Assembly (NCBI RefSeq): GCF_027744825.2
Contig: NC_071340.1
Coordinates: forward strand, 8,757,501 to 8,821,500
Source of the DNA: Synchiropus splendidus
Taxonomy: Eukaryota; Chordata; Actinopteri; Syngnathiformes; Callionymidae
Reading direction: 5' to 3'
DNA length: 64,000 bases
Of the stretch, positions 22,411 through 34,800 are shown piece by piece. Each line of letters starts with the position of its first letter. Within the stretch, counting starts at the first letter, position 1. Made by a program: the position numbers and the translations under genes. The notes under the pieces are model-generated. The model was not told the origin of the DNA and did not search any database. It worked only from the letters and a program-made list of their open reading frames with translations.

Positions 22411-24866
22411 GGTGTCTATCTATGTGTACCGTGACTTGAAACTGTGCCACTTTCAATAACTTTCAGCTAGGTAGCATCACTGCAACACAATATAACACCA
22501 ATATAATACAACTTTATTTAATACCATGTGACCCAGTGCCACTGATCTTTGCCAAAGTAATCTTAACACAGAATAAGGACATGTGCACTAACTGCAATGT
22601 GTTTTTGAGATTAGATGACGTCTTTATCATGGCGTCACGGTAGTGAAGCGTAGCACTAAGGTAGCTGATATCACCATACGGAAACAGGCATTCGACTTTT
22701 CTCCTCATTTCCACAGTGTTGGCTTCTGTACTGGATTTCAGAAAGCTTTGGCATCGCAAATCTGATCCTCTATACTCCGCAGTGCAGGTGTGACACCCTC
22801 AAAAACCAAACCACCATATCAGCTGCAGCCACAGAAGTTGAAATGTGATGGTCACATAAGTGCTATAGGGAAGCCCTGCATGGGCTTCTTGTGTCACGAC
22901 GCACTCACCCAGGCTGCAGCTAAAATATTCTTAATCACAGTAATGTGATATTTGTAATTGGTCACCACTTCCTCTGCAGGTCAGGTATCAAAGATGATTT
23001 AAGAGCTTCCAAATTTCTTGGCAGATTAAATGTTTAAGTTGCAGATAGAACAAAGAATGCACTAAATATGCACTGAAAATGATTTTTATTTGAATAATTC
23101 TCAGACAACGAGGGTTCAACAAAAATGAATCCAAAATGTTTTCTCTTTTTTTTTTTTTTTTTCAGCACTTGCACCTGAGCAGATGTAAGTGCTTCTTTTA
23201 TTTGGAACAACAAGACAAGTGGTTCTTCTGAAAGATGACTGTGGGAGGGAAGAAACGGTGCTTGTGTAACATCTTTGGCTCAGACACAGTGAAGTGTATT
23301 CGGCCTCGGACCAAGGCTCGACACACTCCCACATCGCTGAACTCACTTTAGCGCACATGAAGTCCTCGGATGTTATTTTTCCTCAAACACTCTGCCGGTG
23401 AGATGATGGCTGAACTTGAGTAGGCGCTGACGCTTACGCCACGCAGGTATGAAGAGTTTCCATGCTCGCGATATGGACACAGAGTCCACACGCTTTGTCA
23501 GTCCATGAAAAATGATGTGTGAATTAAAGGTAATAACAAAGTCAGTGGAAGATTTTGGGGAGATCACTGACGTCATATGATGGATACAACAGCCAATAGA
23601 TAGTGTGACGCTCAGGCAAATGGAAGAGCTGTTGCCGTCTTGCTTGACATGGAAGGTCAAAGGTTACCGTGAGTGCTCAGAATTGAAATTGTGTCGGTGC
23701 TCAGGAGTTTAGTGAGATTCCTATCGCATCTTTAGATGGTCATGGCTTTATCATTACTGCGCAGATGACTCTCTGTATCTGATCTTGTTCTTTCCAGTCA
23801 CTCACAGTGAGACCCTCAGTACCATGATATTCTCCAAGGTAAGTCAAGGGACATGGTTTGTGCCTCGACATAAGCATTAATAAGATCTGTGAGTTCAACA
23901 GAACGTACTGCTGTTACTTTATCTATAGTGCAGGTAAATGTATTGGTGGGATCCATGTCAATCATCCATGTAACTGTGTAAGCAGTTTAACTTTCCTGCC
24001 TCACATCTTCACAGCTGTGTGCGTGAATGCAGATGTTACCTGACGCAGCAGTCACAGCCGTCTTAAGCTCAGGTTCACAGAGGTTTTTAAAAATAAACAG
24101 GATCCACAAACAACACCACTGAAAAGACTGTCTCTGTAAAAAGTTTGAGAAAATCCTGCAAAGTGCTGCCAACACATGAAATGAGAGAAGCTGCTAATAA
24201 CAGCCAGTCAAATTCATGAGAACCTGTCAGTAATGAAGACAATTTCATCCTATAAGAATAACAAGTGATTTTATGGACGCAAGTTCACGCCAACCAACCA
24301 TGTCTGCATGTCTCCACCTGGACCACCATGCTGCCCTGAGTGAGTCTACAATGTGTTCAACAGTCTTTTCGCCTTGCATCATCAGTATGGAATACATATG
24401 GAATCACATCCCCTCCATTCAGCTTTCTTGAAGCAAAGAGAAGACCTGAGCTCTGAGAAGCCACTTGATTCCAAACCTTTCTGAGAGATGCAGGACTGTC
24501 AGTCAGAACCGACCGGTGCTACAACGTGTCCAGTTACTGCAAGTGTTGAAGTGCAAAAGTTATGTTTTTCCAAAGTTACCAGTCCAACATTTATAGACAT
24601 GAATATCAATGGTCCAATTGATGAGCCCTCTGGAGTTGTAGTATCAAAACAGAGTAATGGCCGAATCTGTGTTTAAGAAGCCCTGAGAGTGAACAGATCG
24701 ATTGCTTGTCATAATGTCTGTCCAATTAATTCTCCTCAAACAGCTGGGGCTGTGGCTAATGGCAAACCTGTCTGATTCCAGTGAACACGGTCAGTTGCTT
24801 TGTAGGAGCTCAGCCGAGAAAATGATGATGAACCAGTTGCCCTCTTAGAGTCTACGCTGCTTCGAT
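22411..24866. other. Non-coding interval
   Basis: No supported exon. A 17-base T run at 23146-23162 is present. The rest is unique-looking, mixed-composition sequence. Confidence 0.45.
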
Positions 24867-25256
24867 CGTCCCAGACTTCAAACAAATCGGAGTTCTAACA
24901 TATTTTTTATATATTTTTTATTTGCTTCCGAACATAATGTGCACGGACCGATCAGCTGACCCACGACGCGCTTTGTTATTGTGTATAACGCAGCCTCTGT
25001 ATGCAGACGTGTCCCGTTAGCTACATTTACTGACTGTTTTTTCTTCATATTGAGGTGTAAAACCTTTCCTGTCTCCAGACTGGACCGTGGTAGAGTGTCA
25101 CAGGGGAGGTGCTCGCTCTCCACACCTCCGAGGCTGGAGCGCTCACTCCAGGGTTTGATGTCCTGTTGGAGCTGGGACAGGGATGAGGCGAGTCTGGGAC
25201 AGAGCGTGACTTGGTTTATGACTTTGTCACAGCCAAACTGCACAGAAGCGCACATA
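24867..25256 (+). mobile_element. Tigger/pogo-like non-autonomous transposon, copy 2 (partial)
   Basis: From 24936 (gtgcacggaccgatcagctg) to 25256 this is nearly identical to the middle of the copy at 8116-8830. It has a 7-base deletion in the 'cctgttg...gagctggg' region. The left part (tttgcttccgaac) matches the 56976 copy rather than the 8116 copy. Both terminal inverted repeats are missing: the left end is eroded and the right third stops after gaagcgcacat. It is immobile as it stands. Confidence 0.8.
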
Positions 25257-25508
25257 GTATAAACTCTACACACAACAAAATATCTTTACCTTAAAGTGTA
25301 GTAGTGTCACTGTGGATCGCTGAAGTGCCAGATGATTTCAAAATCTTGAACTTTTTTTTTTTTTGGGTCAGCAACCCCACAAATGAAAATAAAAACTCTG
25401 GCGTAGGTGTGCAGCATTAGTCACATTACCGTGGACCACATGCAAAGATTCTGCCTCACCACTGTTGGAGAAGCTCGTCCTCCTACCCGAAAGCAGACGT
25501 GACAAAAC
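25257..25508. other. Short spacer between two transposon insertions
   Basis: Unique-looking sequence with a T-run near 25354. Its last seven or eight bases (gacaaaac, 25501-25508) recur immediately after the next element. Confidence 0.5.
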
Positions 25509-25842
25509 CAACACATCCTCACTTCCATGGCATCATATATTGGGAAAGTTGGCTTTCGCGTCCTATAGTGACGACAAAGGCAGCCTTCGGTGTTGCATAT
25601 TGACGCATTGGCCGCACAACAGGTGAAAAAAAGATATAGTTTGGGGTTAGGTTAGCATGTGTAACGCGTGATCCACACCCACCTCTGCAACTGTATGGGC
25701 CCCGCCACATGGAGCATACGAAATAGGAAGGAAAATATTCTTGAGTCGACATGCATGGAAGACTGCTTTTTTCGTCAGTATGGGAAGCATAAGTCCACTT
25801 TGCCAACGCCAATATATTACACCATGGGAGTGAGGATGGGTT
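25509..25842. mobile_element. Fold-back repeat A, complete copy with direct-repeat flanks
   Basis: The left arm (caacacatcctcacttccat, atatattgggaaagttgg, cgtcctatagtgacgac, aaggcagccttcgg) is the imperfect reverse complement of the right arm (25745-25842). The right arm reads cgtcagtatgggaagc, agtccactttgcc, aatatattacaccatgg, gagtgaggatgggtt. Each arm spans about 100 bases around a ~130-base centre. The octamer GACAAAAC precedes the element (25501-25508) and follows it (25843-25850), as expected of a target-site duplication. The first G may belong to the inverted repeat, making it 7 bp. An 8-bp duplication would fit a hAT-type transposase. The element encodes no recognisable protein; the 157-codon minus-strand frame across it is a by-product. 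Confidence 0.75.
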
Positions 25843-25850
25843 GACAAAAC

Positions 25851-27242
25851 AAAGTGCAACAGGCGAACAGCAGTTGCACAACTTGCAACATGAAAGTGCA
25901 TAGGATGATGGTGGTATTTGTGTTTTTTTTAATGGGAGACTCCAGAAAGAAACATTATACCTATTAATGATAGGAAAACTTTGGCTGCTCACGGAACTTA
26001 AGTTCGCTGCCTGGACAAATGGAGGAACAGACTGGGGTAGAACAGCTGCAGATTAGGGTGAGATTTACGATTCACAATGAAAAACTAGCGTTTTTTATCG
26101 TCATCAATTCAATAAATGTCAAAACTCCAGCCTCCTCCTTAGATATATAAGGATCCACTGATCGAATAATCTTATAAGAGGCTAGATAATAGTTTGGTTA
26201 CAATCGGGAAGGAATGGATTGGGAACAAAACAGCCTCATGATCATGAGTGTGGCCCCCACTAAGTTGTCGCAGTAACATGAATTCATTTTGGGGACGGAG
26301 GTGAGTGTTTGCACAGATGGAGCGCAGGGCTCGGTGGGAAATGTTCTAAGTGGAAAAAAAAAGTTGCCGAGTTGCTAAACACACTCCCATTGCACCCAAA
26401 AACTGTTAGACAATGCCATCTTCCCTCTGGGGTTTGTCTCAGTGATTTCACTTTGAAATGAGAAACAACTGAAATAGAAAAGCGATATTATCTATGGTGT
26501 GTAAAACCAGTTAGCAAAGCTCACTCACGTGTCAGGAGTTTTTTTTCTCACCTTCTAGTCAGTTTCACCTTGATGCTGAAGGTTGAAAGCCGTTCAGACA
26601 CACCTACCCCTGGCTAGAAACCCTGCTGTCGTTGCTGTGACATCTCTAAATTTAATTCAGAACACACACCTCCATGTTGATAACAATTGTGTGGATTACC
26701 TGGAGCCATAATCACATGATGTGTGACGAGGAGACATCAACTCACAGGCCATCTGCTCTGCCTGCGTGCTGCCGAGCCACTGAGTCACCTTCCATAAACC
26801 AAGTGAGTTGACATGGTGCAAAACACATTCTAATATTTTCAAATCGTTTTCAATGACAAAGAAAGCAGTTCTCTTAAATGAGTAACATTGTACCTGTTTA
26901 GTTATTCATCAAAGGAAATATAAAGTAAATCTTGAAAAAAACAAAAATTTAATTAAAAACAGTGAGCTGTACGTGTCATAAAGCATGGATTGTAATAATA
27001 AATGAAGTTTGTCAGGTGTCAATATGTATGAATCCATGGGTCCGCCGAGTTTCTGCTCCAGTGTGCCCTCTAGTGCAAGCTTCAGTAACAAACACGACGT
27101 CCAATTGCACATCACTCTTGTGACTCATGGGTTAACCATGGTTGGCTTAATGAGTGAGTCAGTGAAAAACACTGCATGCATCATTCGTCTGAGTGGACAG
27201 AGCCATGTGACGCTGAAAGATGTGAGCACCATCAAGCAGAAT
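25851..27242. other. Non-coding interval
   Basis: A/T-rich unique-looking sequence with no supported exon, RNA or repeat. It contains an A-rich stretch at 26340-26360 and TATA-like sequence near 26140, without other promoter signals. Confidence 0.45.
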
Positions 27243-27560
27243 GATGTCAACATCTGCGACATATTGACATTGGGAAAGTGGAGTTTTGTGTCCTATACTG
27301 ACTCCAAAAGCAGCTTTCAGCGTTACATGTTGACACATCATGGATTCAGTTGAAGCATGTTCCGCCGTCTGCTGCATATCCTAACACTGTGAGCAGTGCA
27401 TGACATAAAGAAAGGGGGAGATTGGGGTTGGCCATGGGATGGCGCTCCTTTCTGCTATGTGTTTTTACTCCAGTGAAACACCTATGCTTCAACATGCAAC
27501 GCAGACGGCAGCCTTTGTGGTCAGGATGGGACGGAAAAGTCCACTTTCCCAACATCATCG
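27243..27560. mobile_element. Fold-back repeat A, inverted-arm copy
   Basis: The left arm (acatattgacattgggaaag, cctatactgactccaaaag, ctttcagcgttacatgttga) and right arm (cttcaacatgcaacgcag, gtcaggatgggacgg, aaagtccactttcccaac) are imperfect reverse complements. The inner tract gcatgttccgcc ... gctgcatatcctaacactgtg is shared with the copies at 13540 and 18610. The outermost arm sequence containing ccatgg is missing, so the ends are shorter or diverged than in the 25509 copy. Confidence 0.65.
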
Positions 27561-28239
27561 CCTTAAAACTGAAAAATCTAAAATGAATATGAACATCAAT
27601 GTTCAAAATGAAAAGAGTATTCTTCATCAGAATAGATTGCAATCTCTTCCTTCTTGTTGTGGGTTAGACATGTGGAAAACCAAGTTGAAAAGATAATTTT
27701 CTTATTTACTTGCAACATTTTTCCCTACTTGGAATACACACCAGCTCAAATGTCACAATGTAAACTTGCTTGTATTTCACTTTTTTGGATTAGAAAGCAT
27801 CACCATACTGTGCCAACCAATCCTGCTGACTATTTCTCCACTCCAGTGTCTATGTTCTTCTGATATTCTTGCTGTCCTTTCGTCCTTGCCCTTCACCCTC
27901 CATCCCCCCCGCCCTACTCTTCAGGCTCCACACCCTCCTGCCCTGCAATCATCCCTTCATCTCCATCCCATCGCTTCAGCCACTGACCTGTCACTTAAAC
28001 CTGGGAACGCTGGGGACACAGCTGTCAGATATCAGTAACCCACTCTCTCTCCATGCTCTGCAATCAGCCGGGTCTCAGCTGCTGGACTGCTGACACCAGT
28101 CAGACCTCCTGGGCGGGCGCTTCCACCACTGCGCACAAACCTCTCATTGAATTCTGTCAATGAACCTCGGTGCTGTTAGGCAAATGTAGCGGTGAAGTAT
28201 GAGCAAGAAACGATGGAAGCTTTGCGCGACAAAACTGAC
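27561..28239. other. Non-coding interval
   Basis: No supported gene. The stretch 27880-27990 is C-rich (cctccatcccccccgcc) and yields Pro/Ser-rich frames by composition only. Confidence 0.45.
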
Positions 28240-28505
28240 TCAAAGACTGGAGTGAGAAGAGTCAGAGATGACGACGCTGAGGCGTTATGGGAGTGACAAG
28301 GGAAGCGAAGGTCAGAAATGAGTTTATCTGAGGGACGGCTTGTGTGGCGACCAAGTTATAGGGAGGCCAGATGGTTTTGAAGAGGAGAGACAGTGTTGGG
28401 CCAAGGATGTTGGAGATGAAGAAGTGGAGGACAACCAATGAGGTTCATGTAGAAGAAGGGCGTGAAGAGAATGGGTGGGACTATGGCGGATGATAAGATA
28501 GGTTA
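28240..28505 (+). mobile_element. Degraded RTE-type LINE 3' fragment
   Basis: The fragment shows gagtttatctgagggacgg, gaggccagatggttttga, then gatgttggagatgaagaag, then ggagg.caaccaatgaggttcatg. This follows the 'E.RWFGH.QRR...RMLEMK...RGRP.RRFM..VKE' order of RTE reverse-transcriptase tails on the + strand, broken by stops and indels. Confidence 0.5.
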
Positions 28506-28913
28506 AGAACTTGCTATAGCTAGAAGAAATCCAAAATAATTTCGCAGCTCTGCTGTTACAGCTAAATGTGAATGTACAAAGAATAGATTTGCTCTCCTCC
28601 TTGAACCAGTCTGGAAGCATTTCCAGGAGCAACCGATGTGTTTTATTTATGTGCAACAGATTGTTTGGCCATTATTTCTCCACCAAGCTCTTGCTATGTA
28701 TGTGCACTCTTGTTTGGTCTCGTGGGAATCCGTCCAGTCAATGCAAAGTCCCTCAGGAGACTTGAAACTGCATTTTGTTTGTGCTGCAGAGGAAATAAGG
28801 GAAGAGAGCGAAGCAGTGTGAGTCTGTGAGCCAGTGAGCGAACATGCAGGGTGAGTGTACCAGCTGCTGTGTGTTTGTCAGCTGGTGCTTTCATGTACAA
28901 CTGTTTAAACACA
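28506..28913. other. Non-coding interval
   Basis: No supported gene. Overlapping short frames in all + frames at 28568-28829 indicate chance openness, not coding. Confidence 0.4.
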
Positions 28914-28952
28914 TGTGTGCGTGTGCGTGTGCGTGTGCGTGTGCGTGTGTGT
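28914..28952. repeat. (GTGTGC)n hexanucleotide microsatellite
   Basis: Five to six units of gtgtgc/gtgcgt form a short alternating purine-pyrimidine tract ending in tgtgtgtt. Confidence 0.9.
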
Positions 28953-29093
28953 TCTTCCCATCCCTGAAGGTCAGCACAGAGGTGATTACACTTCCAGGTC
29001 TGGAGCACAAGCGGCTGCTCTTCTACATCGATTTCCTGTCACAGCAGATGGAAATTCATACTGTACAGCAGATAGGAGCCTCCGCTGGTCCTG

Positions 29094-29118
<25 letters not shown>
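29094..29118. repeat. (CA)12 microsatellite
   Basis: An uninterrupted CA run followed by gcacac. It lies 140 bases after the hexanucleotide tract. Confidence 0.93.
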
Positions 29119-29124
<6 letters not shown>

Positions 29125-31820
29125 TGATCACCCTCAAAGTGATGATTGATCGCAGAGTTATCAGTCTAAAGGTGAGAGATCAGTGTGTGTTTGTGGCGGT
29201 TGGTTTCGGGAGGAAGCTGCAAATTTATTCTGTAGGATCAAGTTCAACTGTCAAATGAGCTTTTCATGAAAAGGTTCCATCCAGCATCTAAAATGGGAAA
29301 TCTTGAAGGCGTTATTGAAATTCAAATGGCCGCCTCCTTGGTATTTCTCAATCTCCCCGCATGAATATGAAGAACAGGAGCCCATCCGTCCTTAATATGC
29401 ATGAGAGGGGAAGACTTGATGAATTGCTCCAATTGTTGTACTGAACCCATTTACGACCGCCGGAGCAGGCGAGCGATTGTTCTGTAATGAGGAGCGTCCA
29501 CACCCCTTCTGGATGGACGGCTAGCTCTGTTCAGACCCCGTCTTGACCTGGCCTTTGTTGTGCCGGGGGTCAGAGGTCGAGCATCTTGTGAGGGGAGCAT
29601 CCGTCACTCCTGACATCTCGCTTTGACCTTTGGGATGAGCTGCGGAACCTGTTTGGACGCGGCCGACAGCTCACACACGCGTATGACCAGATGAATCACA
29701 CATACACAGGCGCAGGCTGCCGTCCTCTACATTTACCCTCGCCTCCGTCCCGGTGTTGGATAAAAAGCCAAAGGATGTCAGCAGTGATTGTGGCTCTTCT
29801 GAATGGCGACGCCCATTAAGTCTCATTCGCTGGTGCGAGCTCCGCTCCCTGCACCAGGTCACGACTGACTAAGTGGGTCTGCATGAATAGTAACATATAT
29901 GGCGGAAAATTATGCAAAAAGACGGCCATCTTTGGAAACAACCCTGTCTTGACCAGTCGACCAGATCCGTCTCTTACTAGCTAACTAAACTGAGATGTGT
30001 AGTTTGGTTGCCAGCGAGTTACAGGAATAAATTAACCAGCGACTTCCTCTTCATATCGAGGACTTTTAGCCGTCAATATGTCGCTCAGCTTTTATTGATT
30101 TATTCATTTTTAGGATTATTGATAACATTATTGATAAAAGATATTGAAAACATTGAAATACCATTTAATTTTGTTATTATTTTGGACTTAAAATGTACTA
30201 AATCCAAAGCAATGTGAAGAGATTCACAGTGGTGAAAAAAAAAAAAAAATCCTAGGAGACAACCCGGTTAAAAAAAGTGGGGAAAAGTCACACATTTGCT
30301 CACTCTTGTTTTTTTTTTATTTCAGTTTTTGTATTATTTTGCCAAAAGAAATAAAATGCATTTGTATTGTTTCAAGGGGTTATTATTGCACATGAACCTT
30401 CCATCATATTCTGTCTCCACAATATTGTTAACAACCTTGATATAAAGAAACAATTTTGTGAAATCAAATGTGAAATCAACGAGAAACGACATGACGAACG
30501 AACAGTGTAAAAAATCCCACTCAGCTGTGTGTTAACAGCTGTGCATCTTGAGCTGTGTGCGCTCTGGTTCTGCTTCCACCTGACAAAATCAGCCAGGTAT
30601 GACGGTTTCTCACTCACCAGGAGAGACACAAAGTTGGCAGTAGCATGTTGCATTCAGGACACATCTAAATACAGGACATAGTACGTCCTGTATTACTTCG
30701 CAAAAGTGTGCTCCAGTTACACATCAAATACTGCTGCTGTGTCTCATACCTGGCTGTGGAGGTGGAATAGAACCCCGTAGATGAACAAGGCGTTACACGT
30801 GCGACACAGTCCTTAAATGCTAGTCACAGTTCAACGTTTGGAACCCTTGACCCAGCAGAGTCCAGACTCTTCAAGTGTAGTGCAAACACGAGTGCAACTG
30901 GACGTTGGCTTTGGTCCATTTTGCCGACACGCTAGGTGAATTCAAACCCTCAAGGAGGCATAGATTTTTGCTCCACTTTGATGCGACTGTTTAAGTGGTG
31001 CAGACTGGTGTAACGTGACCAAATATGGAACTTAGAAACAGTGGGGGTGTCTCATTAGCGTGTCTGGAAAGTTGGAGTTTTTTCTCGAGAGTCGGAGAGA
31101 GTTGCTCACCAGCTGTGAGAAGATTGAGCAGTCAGTTTTGTTTCTTTGTGTCGAGGATACAGCTGGAGGTCCTCACTAATTCACTTCACACGCCATCAGT
31201 GGTGTTTCATGTTTTATCAGAAAACAAGGCCTGACTGGCCACACACAAGAGTCTGAGCTGACGGACCCCAGTTCAGTTACTGAACACAAATGGAACGCTC
31301 CCGAACAATTATTTAAAGGGCCAGGATCCGGCGGCAGCTTATGGTGATATTGAACAAGGAAATGTAATTGAATGATCCCATTGTTGAAACTATGAAGGAT
31401 TGATATGTGGACTATGATGTGGGGAAGGTCGCATAATTGATGCAGGAGGCTGGCAAGGGCGCGTCACCACTCCCAGCAGCCCGTCCATTTTCCCCAGCCG
31501 CTCTTCCTCTCACACTTCCGTGTCTTCAACACTCATGCCGTCCATCCATTTGCATGACCGCTGGCCCTCCTCCACTTAGTGTTCTGTTGTCATGGAGGGC
31601 GCCGGGTTCCATTCCAGAGGAGGGCTAATAGAAAACTCCCTTTTATTTTCAGCTCATATCTCTGGGGCCTCATCCAGCTCGTATCGCCGCTCAGACCGCT
31701 CCTCCCCCAACACATGCTGAGTGTGCACCCAGATTCACACACCATCTACACACTGCTTTTATCACTACCTGGGTCCCCCTCCAGATGTTAAGTGCCTAGA
31801 GGGCTGCAGATAGCAAAGGA
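29119..31820. other. Non-coding interval with candidate conserved blocks
   Basis: No supported exon. A poly(A) tract lies at 30235-30249. The stretches 29340-29480 (contains ttaatatgcatgagagg) and 31300-31430 (contains aacaaggaaatgtaattga and cccattgttgaaac, SOX- and homeodomain-like) are repeat-free. They have the balanced composition often seen in distal enhancers; this is inference only. Confidence 0.35.
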
Positions 31821-31850
31821 CACACACACACACACACAGACACACACACG
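31821..31850. repeat. Interrupted (CA)n microsatellite
   Basis: About fourteen CA units with one CAGA interruption. Confidence 0.9.
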
Positions 31851-34800
31851 TAATGTATGCACTGTACAGTGGAGACAAAGATGATTTACTGTCGGCCACC
31901 TCCAACCTTTAATGGGCCCAATGCACATTTACACACTCACGTTTTAACAGACCTCTTGTAAGCTCATATTTTAATACACGCCAGGGTCGTATCTGTCAGG
32001 AAACATTTACACGCAACATGCAGCGATTCATCAGACCTGACATTCACACTCTGTCACGGTAATTGAAGCGCCATCATGCGTTCAAATGAACCTGGCCCGG
32101 TTCATTATTGGAACACGTTGAATGGAGCGCTCCTAAAATCTCTGAAATACTGCGGGTGCATTTATTTCAACAATTTGCTTCAAATGGAACATTATTAATG
32201 AGCTTTTTCTACCCATCAGAATCTTAATTAATACAAACCCAATCCAGCATGAAAGAGATTCGAAGTGAGACTCTGGTTGTTTGGAGCTGAATTGAGTGAC
32301 TCAGACACGCCGGTGATTTGTAAGACACAATCTTTGGAAATTCAGAGCTGGTTTTAATTTCCGATGAGGTTTTGCTAATAGAAATTCTGAAAATGCTCCA
32401 AATGAAAGCGAGTGTCGTGGACCAGCTGCTCCCAGATCAGCAGGATTCAGTTAGAGGTGGTTTTCATTTTGACTGTGGAGACAGGTCATGGATGGTTTCC
32501 AACTGCAGCTTCAGTAGAAAAGCTTTGGAGATGAAGACACGGACAGGTTTGGAGATTTGCAAGTGAAATCTGTAGCAGTATTAAGAGTTATTGTTGCATA
32601 CTGGCCTAACATCCCTCCTGGATCATTGGCCTCAGCTACAGTCGGCGAGAACTCCCTGGAAAGGAGGCCAGACAGTTTTGCTCATGGAACTGCAATTGAA
32701 TGGAAATTACAAAGAGGCTCCATCCTTTAGTGGGTTGTCAGACGTGAAACTTAGGCATCATAAACTTGTTTATTTAATCATCTATTAAAGGACAAAAAGT
32801 AGCTGTATCCCAGATTTAAAATGAAAAAAAACGGTGGGGCAAAAAGAGTTACTAAACAGCATTATTGCAAAAAATGCTATTATCATATTAAGAGAAAACT
32901 ATTTTGTCACAGGATATTAATTTTGGTTATCATAAATGAATCATTATGTGGAGAAACATTTTAACTTTAAATGAAGCCAAAAAAATAAAATGTTTTATTA
33001 AAAACAAATGACTAAATAAATACAAAATTTAAAGTTGATTTCCACCGCTAATCTGTTTTCAGCTTATCGCTTGAAAAAAATATCGCCAAGACAACAATTT
33101 TCAAAAATTTCACTTCAATTTTCCAATATAAATGAGTAATATGATAAAACCAGAAATATGAGGCTGAGGATCATGAAAATAAATGGTATAAACATACCAA
33201 ATTAAACATTTTTTTTTTAATTTGATGGCTATGGGAAAGAAAAAAAGAAAAAGAAAACAGAAGGAAAATGTGGGAATTAAAAAATTCAGATCTTCTGGAG
33301 AACCTACACAACAGTTTTAAGATAAGTTACTCAACACATAAAAAAATAATAAAACTACAAATTAAAGATACAGTTAAGGAAATATAGATACCAGGGATGT
33401 TCACAAAATACACTCGAAGCCACCGTTTTTACTTAGCCGTATCGCTGTCCGAACCATAAAATATAAATAATAGTATGTCTGCTTTAATTCATAGGTATCT
33501 TCCTGGAGATGAAACTTATTTTTAGAGCCATCAAAAGCAGTGAAACAGTTGGCAGGACGAAGTGTGGTGCAGCAAGGCAGCAGCCTGTGGAGACTCTCTG
33601 GATCAGTCTGCCTCACAGGTGAGCCCGGGGCCCACAGAGCTGAGCCATCCTCCAATCTCACTTCCAGCAGATGGTGTAGGACTGACGGACACTCTTGTAG
33701 AGGAAACCGCAGTGCTCAAAGTAAAAGTGTTCTGAAGGCCACCGATGAATAAAACATCACGCGCTGACTCCAGTTTGACTCCTGCATGTTGACAATCTTG
33801 TCTTGACACAAAGTAAAACACAATCTTTTTGATAGAGGAATCACACCCAGTGGATTTACTTTCGGCTGATACACTATCAGGTGGAAAACTATTTTAGGCT
33901 GAAAGTGACAGGTTGGAGGAGTGAGACTGCGCTGGAATCAGTTGCAGTTGACTGTCAGCAGCTCAGTTGGCTGGAAATATTTGTTGTTGTTGGTACGGTT
34001 ATATTCTCATTTAGAGATGAAAAACCCCAGCAGGAGCCAATCATCATCAGAGGAAGTGACACAGCCATGATGAGGTAATTACAATGTAAAAAGTTTCCCT
34101 CCCGAATCCCAATCTAAACTTTTCAAATGAGTGATTTTTCGCTTTTTTTATGGGCAATTTAGTTGCACAATGTTGCTCGGCCTCCATTTCCACGAAAAAC
34201 AATCCCCTCCTCATGTGCAGTGAGGATGGAGTTTTCATGCTTTTGCTGCAATCTAATCAAACGGAACAGGAAACATCGCAAACATTATGACCGTCGCATG
34301 CCGCCAGTTATTTTATTCATTTATTTATTTATTTTCAATTAAGTATAATGTTAGTTTTAGCGTAGAATGGAGCCATTTTGGGCAGAAACACCTGGACCAA
34401 TACAGCTGTGTACCCTGTTTTGGACACACAGCAGGATGAGGATCAGCTTGTTTTAAGTTACAGATATATTGTATAGTTGTGTTCAAGTTACAGATATATC
34501 GACATGCGCATAGTTGGGTCAGTGGGTAAAGGGTGAACGGTCCTGCTAAGATCTGCAAGGATAAGTAGAGGAGTTCACGTGTTTTGTGCTCTGTTTTGGA
34601 GAGAGGGAAGGACAGTATGCGAGTGACAGATGCAGGAAGTCATCCAGACTCCCTAACAAAGTAAGAGCTGAGCCAAGAGGTCGATCTTCAGTTTCCAAAG
34701 CCGCTTTCATGATGTAGGAACATTTTTTAGTCTCAGAACGATTTTCAGGAAGAACTCCTCCCCCAGAGAGTATGTATTCACACGGACATTACAGGATGGC

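Noticed and set aside
25519..25992. 157-codon minus-strand frame
   Set aside because: It spans the fold-back repeat and its spacer. No recognisable protein family.
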